NCBI RefSeq assembly: GCF_026914185.1
Contig: NC_070559.1
Coordinates: forward strand, 2,170,001-2,234,000
Source of the DNA: Puccinia triticina
Taxonomy: Eukaryota; Basidiomycota; Pucciniomycetes; Pucciniales; Pucciniaceae
Direction: 5' to 3'
Length of the DNA stretch: 64,000 nt
In this document: positions 55,268 to 63,343 of the stretch, piece by piece
Position numbering within the stretch: the first letter of the stretch is position 1
Layout: each line of letters opens with the position of its first letter
Notes under the pieces: model-generated
Database searches by the model: none
What the model was told of the DNA's origin: nothing
What the model saw: only the letters and a program-made list of their open reading frames with translations
Position numbers and translations under genes: made by a program

Positions 55268-56112
55268 TCTAGTAACTATGTGACTCTATTTTAAAGAGGA
55301 TTTTTCCTTTGGATTATTTCTTTGTTTCAAATGGTTTTTCGAGTGTTGGGTATTTGCGCCGAGGGCTCAGGCTCGAAATTTAAAATTCTTTCACACTGAG
55401 TATCAGGTGTTCGCCGCGCATACCCTCCTTGATTAGAGAAACAAATAATGGTTCATAAAAAGAACAATCTGCACTTGTTACGCTTCTAGCCTAAATTGAG
55501 TGGAACTCAATTTTCTCCCTAGACTCGGGTGGACTGAGAGACTTCCTTTCCGAATTCTCCTATACACCCTAGAGGGGGATAAAACTAATTCAAAACCAAT
55601 TTTAATTCAGTTTTGTCCACCCTTGACACGAGTACTAGAAGTTAGTACCGATATGCAGAATGGACCCCTGGTGGGAGCGCTGTGGCTGGCGGCGAAGCCG
55701 CCCCTCCCGCAGGGAGGGACTTGTGCATTATCCCAAATCTTACGCGGGAGCAGAAAGTTCATTTGGCTGAGAGGTTTTTAAAAATTTTATAGCTCCTCCC
55801 CCAGCCTCTCCACCAATATGCCCTATCTGTACCCTATGCTACTTTTCTTTCTCTACATTTTGGTCGACTCAGATTTTTTCTATCTCAATCTGTTGACCTT
55901 TTCAAAAGATCAAAAATGCACAAGTCTTCCAAATGAGGCTCCACTTGTTTGGGACTCCAGGAGTTGTTTTTCTGGCTACAAGATAGATGAGTGGCTCAAA
56001 TTCCTTGCAAGAACAGAACCTGCAGCTCTGTGTATTCAGTTTTTCTATATTGGTTGGGATTTTTAGTGTAGCAGATCCTTTCTGCTCCTGCTTAAATCAA
56101 GACATAACTCAT
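55268..56112. other. Non-coding stretch right of DIRS-2
   Basis: No gene. A GC dyad (GGCGGCGAAGCCGCC) lies at about 55689-55703. It probably includes the DIRS-2 terminal sequences, which I could not delimit. Confidence 0.4.
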
Positions 56113-56173
56113 AAGCCTCTCCTGCGGAGAGCCCTCCGGGCGGGGTCCCCCGGACCCTCCGCCCAAGAGGCTT
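56113..56173. repeat. 61-nt GC-rich hairpin
   Basis: AAGCCTCT (56113-56120) pairs with AGAGGCTT (56166-56173), and GGGCGG (56138-56143) with CCGCCC (56159-56164) inside it. Confidence 0.7.
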
Positions 56174-56789
56174 TGTTAAGCTAGGTATTGCAGGGGATCA
56201 AGGAATCCATTCTGACCTAGACGCCGCGGGGATGTCTTTGGGTCTCCTTTTTCCGGCTGCGGGAGATAGTGCTGTGCATCACCCTTCATGCGAGAGTTCC
56301 AGCAGCTCTGGCTTCTTACCGCTCTGGACCCGCATCGCGCCGGCCTAACAGATATCTTAGCTCTGCTAACTCATCTTAACTGCTCACTTTTTGGGAGTCC
56401 CGAAAGCCAGGGAGTGGATTCCCAAGACTCTTGAGTGTGGGTCGGGGGGAGGTTATGTCCCCGATCCTCTGTACTAATCTCAAGTAATTCTCCTCTTGTC
56501 ATGAGTCCTCCCGGAAGGAAGACTCGACATGGAGAAGCCTCCGAGGGAGGAGAGAGCAGAGGATCAGATCCTCCCGGAACAGAAAGACACCCGAGGGTGT
56601 GAGGGCAAAGGCGCCAGACCCCTTTCTCCAGACTCGGAGAGTTTGGAGCCCGGCAACTGTGCCCTATCTGCAATTCCGACTGAGTTTGACGATTAGCGTC
56701 CTCAGATGAGGTTCTCGTAGTGAGGTGGGATATTCATTTCAATAGGTGTGACATAGTAGGATCGTCGATTACTGGGTCCAGCATTTGTA
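56174..56789. other. GC-rich non-coding stretch
   Basis: No supported gene. Several inverted GGAGG/CCTCC blocks at 56500-56600. Confidence 0.4.
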
Positions 56790-57830
56790 AAGTTCCCGGA
56801 GAATCGTAACTTTGTCTTCCTCTTCTTCCTTGGAATAAGGGCAGATGTAGAGTTTGAAGCAGTCTGAGGTCCATCGACCGGATTGGCAGATAACGGACTA
56901 CCCATGGAGTGTAGAAAGGAAGTCCCTCCGACCCTGAACGAGTGTCCTGAGATCCCGGAGCAGCCGTTGTTGTTCCAAAACTGGGATAGGGCTCGACAGG
57001 CCATTGGTTTGGTTATGTGGATCCTAGTTTCTCCTTCCCAGTAACCGAAGAGTGAGGCGTCTCTCCTTTGGGCATTTGTGATTCTCCTCTCGAGGGCGAG
57101 TATGGGGCAGAGCATGGTCTTCATGTTCGCAAGGTTGATCGTTTGGACTTCCCCTGGACTAGCAGTTTTAGCTCCTCTGACTTGGAGGATGGCTCTTTTT
57201 GAGGTTCCTGTTTCCCAAAACTCTACATCTCCGACTAAGACTGACGCCGATTGGCAGAGTGGTCCTACCCTGTCGTTGTAAGTTAGTTCACCTAAGCGTG
57301 CTACTCCCCAGAAAGCCACTAAACATAAGTCTAGGAGGGCCTTTTGGAATTCCGTGCCGTTAATCCACGCATTAGTGATCATCACCAATTGTCTGATCAT
57401 CACTGCCTTCTTCTTGGGTTTGGATTTGGATTCTGCATCTATGTAGGCTGACGACCTGAGGAAGGTAGCAACTTTGCACTTGGAGGCGTAGGGATATTTT
57501 GCGTTGTGCATCATGTGCCAAATTTGCAGGCCTGAAATGTATTTGGCTAGGGTTACCGAAGAGACTTTTGTGAGGGCCGGGGGACTCAAAAGTTTGCCCT
57601 GCCCAGCAACAGAACGCGTATATGTCTTGCTCGGATAGGGGAAGTGAAAAGGGAGTGCGCTCGTTGCTCTCTGCAAATTTGACATACTTCTTCACGGCTG
57701 AGTTGTAGCATTTGAGGGTATTCCATTTATAGCCCAGTAGAAAGTGTTTGTCTTGGGTAGATAACTTTTGAGAGAATGAGCCTCTCTTGGCTAGGGCAGT
57801 TAAACTAGATAAGGTGTCTGCTGTTGCCAT
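56790..57830 (-). pseudogene. Second tyrosine recombinase (DIRS- or Crypton-like)
   Basis: ATG 57830 opens MATADTLSSL and the DNA-binding N-terminal domain (NTLKCYNSAVKKYVKFAE). A frameshift at about 57600 leads into the catalytic domain: Arg in GVARLGELTY, HSFRVGGTSFLHSMG (H-x-x-R). After a second frameshift near 56910, GRWTSDCFKLYICPY carries the nucleophile Tyr. It is related to but clearly different from the DIRS-2 recombinase. No RT lies beside it, so it is either the remains of another DIRS element or a recombinase-only Crypton-type transposon. Confidence 0.75.
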
Positions 57831-58129
57831 CTGGGTAAGAGGCTATTGCAAGGAGGTGGGGAGGCGCAAAAAGGAGAAGAGAGAGGATGGAGTCTTTTTA
57901 TTAACCCCTGTAAAGGGGGAAGTTGCATTGGGATACAAAGTAGTTGCTCAATTAGTCTACTTGAAACACAAACAACTCTTGGGAAAATGTTTATCAAACC
58001 TGGAAAAGTCTGTTTTCCAGGTCCCAGGTGTGAGGACTCGGGTACTACTCAGTTCGCTATGTAAGGCTATGAAACTATCCAAGAGGATAGTTCGCCGATG
58101 CTTGAGTAATAAATAAGATTATAGTTCTA
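57831..58129. other. Upstream region of the second recombinase
   Basis: Non-coding. Contains CCCCTGTAAAGGGG, a short hairpin. Nothing else seen. Confidence 0.4.
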
Positions 58130-58449
58130 TGCGATTGCAATAGAAGTAAGATTCACAATGGTAATGTAGTCTTTCCGAGAGGTTGGAGATTTCTCGGATA
58201 CACGAAGAAGATAGTAATGGATGAAATGAAAAAGAATATATCGATGGGGAAAAGAAGAGAAAGGGAAAAGAGGACAACATGAAAACCAAAGAAAGATAAA
58301 AACAAGAATCCAAATCGAACCAACAAGGATCGTGAAAGAGATACGTCATGATCATTCGGATAAGCTCAATTAATCCACCATTAGGATTAGTAACCCAAAG
58401 CGCATGACAAGAGATTTGCCAACCGGCAAATTTGCCGGATGAATAAGCA
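58130..58449 (-). repeat. Gypsy-2 3' LTR (approximate)
   Basis: On the minus strand the purine tract CTGGGTGGGGAA is followed by TGCTTATTCATCCGG, the expected polypurine tract and LTR start. The LTR would extend left to about 58130. The far end and target duplication are not resolved, and the matching 5' LTR is outside the window. Confidence 0.45.
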
Positions 58450-58496
58450 TTCCCCACCCAGTAACGAAAAACAAGACGTTACAAAATAAGCCTGAC

Positions 58497-58800
58497 CTAT
58501 TTCCCTGAAACCTCAACGTCAGTGCCCGATTTCGCATTTCTTACCTTCCGCTTCTTCTGCATTTCCGCTGTCCTACAAAAAGCCTGCAAAGAAGAATCAG
58601 GAGATACCGGGATATGATTCTCTGAAACCCATGTATCTTCCCCCGGAGTAGAACCTTTCCATGAAATGAGATAATCAAATTTGCCTTTCTTCGCGCTACA
58701 AACATCTAAAACAGACCTGAATTTTGACCAATCCACCAACTGGCTGTCAGTATAATAGCGCTCCTTTATACCCAAATCAGCAGAACGCCCCTCCACAGAG
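58497..58800 (-). pseudogene. Gypsy-2 chromodomain, cut off from integrase
   Basis: Reads SVLDVCSAKKGKFDYLISW followed by KGSTPGEDTWVSENHIP, a good chromodomain (aromatic Tyr and two Trp of the methyl-lysine cage region). It then ends in a basic tail at 58497. It should be the C-terminus of the integrase encoded from 59460 rightwards. The TRIM-like unit at 58808-59444 now separates them. Confidence 0.75.
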
Positions 58801-58914
58801 TTAGGGCTGTTAAGTTGTCTGTTAGTCTGCTACCATGATGTATCACCACAGTATGGAGGGCTGTCAGATCGACCCATGAGCACTACCAACCAACCACCCA
58901 GCTGGCAGCCACAA

Positions 58915-59000
58915 GCGTCTGTAGCCTAGTTGGTAAAGGCAGCACTCTAGTATGTGTCTCAGCATAGCTGAGGTCGTGAGTTCGACTCTCACCAGACACA
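58915..59000 (+). tRNA. tRNA-like sequence in left LTR
   Basis: Acceptor GCGTCTG/CAGACAC (one mismatch), T8, A9, D-arm GCCTAGTTGGTAAAGGC, variable arm CTCAGC-ATA-GCTGAG, T-arm GTGAG-TTCGACT-CTCAC joined directly to the acceptor. A box TAGCCTAGTTGG, B box GAGTTCGACTC. The anticodon arm is imperfect, so it may not be a working tRNA. Confidence 0.45.
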
Positions 59001-59022
59001 TCTTCATTTTACAGTCTCTACA

Positions 59023-59036
59023 GGTTATGAGCCCAG
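59023..59036 (+). promoter_or_regulatory. Primer-binding site complementary to initiator tRNA anticodon arm
   Basis: GGTTATGAGCCCAG is the complement of CTGGGCTCATAACC, the anticodon stem-loop of eukaryotic initiator tRNA-Met (CAT). Drosophila copia primes the same way with a half-tRNA. Confidence 0.65.
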
Positions 59037-59336
59037 AGCTACCTGAGCGCTACTCGCTTACAATAGAGACTTGATGAATTTGTGAATGCTTACTTGTAAG
59101 ACCACGCAAACCCCTATAAGCCTACATCTAGATCACGGGTTCAATCCCTACGCTGATCATCTTTCCTGGGTCTCATTCCCACTCTCTCTTGGGGTCAATC
59201 CCCACTTCCCATCATGTAGCAAGGGGGGGTGTTGAGTTGTCTGTTAGTCTGCTACCATGATGTATCACCACAGTATGGAGGGCTGTCGGATCAACCCATG
59301 AGCACTACCAACCAACCACCCAGCTGGCAGCCACAA

Positions 59337-59422
59337 GTGTCTGTAGCCTAGTTGGTAAAGGCAGCACTCTAGTATGTGTCTCAGCATAGCTGAGGTCGTG
59401 AGTTCGACTCTCACCAGACACA
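59337..59422 (+). tRNA. tRNA-like sequence in right LTR
   Basis: Same as the left copy but with a perfect 7-bp acceptor stem (GTGTCTG/CAGACAC). Invariant positions T8, A14, G18, G19, T54, T55, C56 and A58 are all present. The long variable arm is class II (Leu/Ser-like). The anticodon loop fits poorly: CTAGTA would give AGT with T33 and A37, but one loop base is missing. Isotype not assigned. Confidence 0.5.
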
Positions 59423-59425
59423 TCT

Positions 59426-62400
59426 TCATTTTACAGTCTCTACAGAGGTTATGAGCCCAGTATATTGGGTCAACAAAGACACATTGAAGACCAGATGAAG
59501 CTTTGGATAATCCTTAGAAAGATCCAACATTACCACATTACGGCCCACCATTTTAACCACCTTAAAAGGACCGATAAACCTATAATCAAGCTTTGCATTA
59601 ATGCGCCGCGACTGAATAAATTTGCGCAGAAGCAAAACCTCGTCCCCTTCTTGATAAACCGGAGTTTCTTTCTTACCCTTATTGTAATACTCAGCCTGTT
59701 TGACCCTCGCTTGATGCAAACACTCCATTGCCGTTTCTTGCGTTACCTGCAAGTCTACCAAAAATTTGTCCAAATTTTTCCTTCCTGTATTCTCAGTTAG
59801 TACATTAAACCTTGGATGGAAACCATAAGTAAAGAAAAATGGGGAAATTTTTGTGCTCGCCGAGTCCAAATTATTTATAGAGAACTCCGCCATCTCTAAG
59901 CATCTGTGCCAGTCGTCCTGATAATATGAACAAAAGTGTCGCAGATAGTCTTCTACTACCTGGTTCATTCGCTCGGTTTGCCCATCTGTTTGTGGATGAT
60001 AAGCCGTCGACAAGGCCAGAAGTATACTCAAAGACTTTAACAAAGCCTTCCAAAAACCGCTTACGAACGTAGAACCCCGGTCCAAAACAATTTTATCGGG
60101 AAGACCGTGTAAACGAAAAATATTTTTCCTAAACAAATCAGCTAAAACCGCCGATGACGACGCCTCCTTACAAGGAATGAAGTGCGTCAGCTTGCTCAGA
60201 AGGTCAATCACAACTAAAATAGAGTCGAACCCCCCCAAAGTTGGTAACTTAACAATCATATCCATCCCAATCACGCTCCAAGGCTTTGGATTAGCAATTA
60301 TGGAAACCAACTTTCCGTCTGCCGCTTGCCGCCAAGCCTTCACCCGCTGACAAGAATCGCAGCTGTTGACGTACTTGATAACAGAATCCTTCAACCCTGG
60401 CCAAGAAAAGGTTCGCGTCAACGTTGACAACGTCCTAGCGATGCCCGGGTGGCCTACAGTAGGTGAATCATGATAAAGAGAAATCAATCGCGTTCTCAAC
60501 GCCGCCGGAACTAAAATTCTATCCCGATGCCAATAAACATTGTTAGCAAAGCGCAAAAATCTCCCCGTCTTCTCAGCCTCTGTGTAGTTTTTACCAAAGT
60601 AATCCAACAAATCCTTTGAAGGCCGCTGGAAAAACAAATCGTGAGAGGTAAAAGGGGATAAGTCATCCGTAGACGACTCCTCGCAAGCCACCATCCGTCC
60701 GGAAATTAGATTAGCGTCAGTACTCCTGATTCTCTCTTCAAAGTAATCTTCTCGACGGGTCGGCCCGTCCGCCGGGTTCTTATATCCTAAAATATGATAA
60801 ATGAGCATATTAAAATTGTCTAGAAACAAAGCCCACCTCGCCTGTTTAGGCGATAAGTACTTAGCTGTCTTGAAGTAAAGCAAGTTCGAATGATCTGAAA
60901 ACATTTTTACTGGATTCTCCGTACCCATCAACCACGCCCGCCACTCTTGGCAAGCAGAAACAATCGCCAGGAGCTCCAAGTCAAACACCTTCCATGATCG
61001 CTCTCTCTCTGTCAGCTTCCTTGAAAAGTAACTGACAGGAAGAACATCCCCTGCCTCGTTCGGCTGACTTAAAACTGCCGCTATAGCATAGCCTGAGCTG
61101 TCGACATGTACAATTCTATCCTGTGCGAAGTTAAAATGCAAAAGAAGTGGTTCATTAACAAACAAACGCTTCAAAGACTCGAATGCATGAACTGCATCCT
61201 CCGAATTCAACATAGTCGAATCACTATACTTCTCCTGTGTCAAAGTTGTTAAAGGCCCCGCCACCGTAGAAAACCGCGGTATGAAGCGCCGATAAAAATT
61301 TGTAAAGCCTAAAAACTTACGCAACCCTCTCACCGTAGCCGGAAAAGGCCACTGCTCAATTGTCAACAGCTTATTCCTATTCATTCTTAAACCCTTATCC
61401 GTAATGTCAAACCCCAAAAATGTCACCTTAGAGCAAAAGAATTCACACTTCGCCAACAAAGCTTTAAGAGAAAATTCCCGCAGCTTTCGCAAAATGCTAT
61501 CTAAATCCTTCAAATGCTCGTCCCTAGTTTTGGAAAAAATTAAAATATCGTCAATATAGACGAAACAACATACATCCAAAAACTCTCGCAACACGTGTTG
61601 AATGAAGTGTTGAAAAGTGGCAGGAGCATTAGCCAACCCAAACGGCATAACTTGATATTTGTACAAACCCCAGGGTGTTTGGAAAGCGGTTTTCCATTCG
61701 TCACCTTCCGCGACACGAAGTAGATTGAAAGCTGCCTTCAAGTCTATTTTAGACAAAAACTTACAGCCCTGCAGATTATTAAGAAGGTGAGCGATAACCG
61801 GTAAAGGATAAGAATCCCTTACCGTCATGTTATTCAACAACCTATAATCAACGCAAGGTCGGTTAGCCTTTCCCGGAACCTTCACATAAAATATGGGAGC
61901 AGCAGCCGGGGAAGAAGAGACCCTAATGAAACCCTTAGCTAAGTTATCATCCACGTATGTCTTGAGCTCATCCCGCTCCGGCTTACTCAGATTATACATT
62001 TTCCCAAAAGGCGGCTCGGCTCCATCCTTCAGATTAATCTTGCAATCAAATTGACCCCTGTGCGGTGGCAAGTTTGCCAAAGACTCAGTTACAAAGACGT
62101 CAGAAAATTTCTCCGTAAGACTTCGCAATTCTCCGCAAGACAAATCATTAATTTCCTGTATACACTCATACATTACGATATCACCACTAGATCCTCCTAC
62201 AAAAGAACCAGAGTCTCTTAACCATGAGTTTTCTAAGATAACATTTGCCAAAGCTAACTTGGTTAAATACAGTACAACATGAGAGGAAAGAAAGGAAACG
62301 GAAACCGTGGGGATAATAACATATCCTTTTGCATAGGAACTGATTTCTCCCGAGGACGCCAGAGAACCGTTGAAAGACTTGCAACGCAAGCCCACCGCCA

Positions 62401-63343
62401 TCGGGAATATTTCCATTTTAACCTTATTAGCGTAATCAGAATCAATGAACAAAGCCGAAGCACCAGAATCAACCAACACATTTACATCAGCCTTGTTACT
62501 ATTATTTATCAGCAAACTACCACGAAAAAACGGACGATTATCCGGTCGAGGAGTTTTCACAACTAAATATGATTGCTTACAGTCTGAGGCATTCATCTTT
62601 TCCGCCAAACAAGCGTTAAAGAAAACCTCCCCAGCCGACATATCCTCCATATTAACCATTTCTGCCGACAACACCGGATCAGCGTCATCACCGCGAGCGC
62701 TTGCCGCTCTTTTCTTGAAGGGTAAACCGTCAACTTCTGCCAAAGATTGCCGTTTCTTGCCTTTGTCTTCTTGGTGGACTGGCGAAGTCGTACCACTCCG
62801 ACTCGCATGTGCTCGAACAGCCGACGAATTTGAAGGACGTCTGACCCCTTCCGGAGACGATTTAAGGTCTCCTCGCTTCTTCGCCTTGCTCCTTCGCGTT
62901 GACCCCCCCCATTCCTTCCATAACGACAACATATCAGACAGATTCATCTTCATTTCGGCGCCAAGAGTACACCCCTGCTTGAGGTAATGAGAATTGTCGT
63001 AAGTACCCCCACACCGAATACAAATATTACGATCCACGCAAGCTTGACGGAAGTCCTTGTAGTTGAAATCTGCCTCTTTTAACAAAGCCGAAACCTCATC
63101 GACATCCATAGGATCTCCATCTGGCAGCTTAACACGCTGAGGATACAAAGTTGTCAGTTGAGGATTGACCCGAGCCCGATTTTCTCCCGGAGGATGATTT
63201 CGATGATCCTGACCAGCGTGAGAAGGACCCTGTTTTTGATTGGAACGTGGGTCGAGGATCTTACTGACACCGGAGACATTCTTAGCCACGACCTCAGCGA
63301 TAGCTTGACGAGAATCCAAATCAACTGTTTCATCCCATCGTCC
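59426..63343 (-). CDS. Gypsy-2 pol polyprotein (protease, RT, RNase H, integrase)
   Basis: About 1300 codons without a stop. In order from the right: zinc knuckle (CIRCGGTYDNSHYLKQGC), protease NVLVDSGASALFID, RT with NRPCVDYRLLNNMTVRDSYP and CFVYIDDILIFS, RNase H (RIVHVDSSGYAIAAVL, then KMFSDHSNLLYF), integrase zinc finger (HPGIARTL, CDSCQRVK), integrase core (VIGMDMIVKLP, LDRGSTFVSGFW, YHPQTDGQTERMNQ) and GPF domain (FIGPFKVVKMVG). All catalytic residues are present. It is in frame with gag through one TGA at 63344-63346. Its last residues (after QYTG) are read from the inserted TRIM, so the chromodomain is lost. Confidence 0.93.
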   Translation of the reverse strand, partial: GRWDETVDLDSRQAIAEVVAKNVSGVSKILDPRSNQKQGPSHAGQDHRNHPPGENRARVNPQLTTLYPQRVKLPDGDPMDVDEVSALLKEADFNYKDFRQACVDRNICIRCGGTYDNSHYLKQGCTLGAEMKMNLSDMLSLWKEWGGSTRRSKAKKRGDLKSSPEGVRRPSNSSAVRAHASRSGTTSPVHQEDKGKKRQSLAEVDGLPFKKRAASARGDDADPVLSAEMVNMEDMSAGEVFFNACLAEKMNASDCKQSYLVVKTPRPDNRPFFRGSLLINNSNKADVNVLVDSGASALFIDSDYANKVKMEIFPMAVGLRCKSFNGSLASSGEISSYAKGYVIIPTVSVSFLSSHVVLYLTKLALANVILENSWLRDSGSFVGGSSGDIVMYECIQEINDLSCGELRSLTEKFSDVFVTESLANLPPHRGQFDCKINLKDGAEPPFGKMYNLSKPERDELKTYVDDNLAKGFIRVSSSPAAAPIFYVKVPGKANRPCVDYRLLNNMTVRDSYPLPVIAHLLNNLQGCKFLSKIDLKAAFNLLRVAEGDEWKTAFQTPWGLYKYQVMPFGLANAPATFQHFIQHVLREFLDVCCFVYIDDILIFSKTRDEHLKDLDSILRKLREFSLKALLAKCEFFCSKVTFLGFDITDKGLRMNRNKLLTIEQWPFPATVRGLRKFLGFTNFYRRFIPRFSTVAGPLTTLTQEKYSDSTMLNSEDAVHAFESLKRLFVNEPLLLHFNFAQDRIVHVDSSGYAIAAVLSQPNEAGDVLPVSYFSRKLTERERSWKVFDLELLAIVSACQEWRAWLMGTENPVKMFSDHSNLLYFKTAKYLSPKQARWALFLDNFNMLIYHILGYKNPADGPTRREDYFEERIRSTDANLISGRMVACEESSTDDLSPFTSHDLFFQRPSKDLLDYFGKNYTEAEKTGRFLRFANNVYWHRDRILVPAALRTRLISLYHDSPTVGHPGIARTLSTLTRTFSWPGLKDSVIKYVNSCDSCQRVKAWRQAADGKLVSIIANPKPWSVIGMDMIVKLPTLGGFDSILVVIDLLSKLTHFIPCKEASSSAVLADLFRKNIFRLHGLPDKIVLDRGSTFVSGFWKALLKSLSILLALSTAYHPQTDGQTERMNQVVEDYLRHFCSYYQDDWHRCLEMAEFSINNLDSASTKISPFFFTYGFHPRFNVLTENTGRKNLDKFLVDLQVTQETAMECLHQARVKQAEYYNKGKKETPVYQEGDEVLLLRKFIQSRRINAKLDYRFIGPFKVVKMVGRNVVMLDLSKDYPKLHLVFNVSLLTQYTGLITSVETVK

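Larger units (their letters stand above)
58808..59444 (+). mobile_element. TRIM-like element with tRNA-like LTRs
   Basis: Two 215-bp direct repeats (58808-59022 and 59230-59444), TGTT(A/G)AGTTG to TCTCTACA, differ at four positions, three of them at CpG sites. Between them is 207 bp without coding capacity. It starts with GGTTATGAGCCCAG (primer-binding site) and ends in AGCAAGGGGGGG (polypurine tract). Each LTR contains an 86-nt tRNA-like sequence. It sits inside Gypsy-2 between the integrase GPF domain and the chromodomain. No target duplication is visible: the left flank is AGGGC and the right flank GAGGT. The right side repeats the primer-binding sequence (59447-59460), perhaps a truncated tandem unit. 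Strand is given as that of the tRNA-like sequence. Confidence 0.75.

Noticed and set aside
58808..59444. Simple tandem pair of genuine nuclear tRNA genes or a SINE
   Set aside because: The repeated unit extends far beyond the tRNA-like part, has TG...CA ends, and the spacer begins with an initiator-tRNA primer site and ends in a polypurine tract; a SINE would need a 3' tail and no paired repeats.
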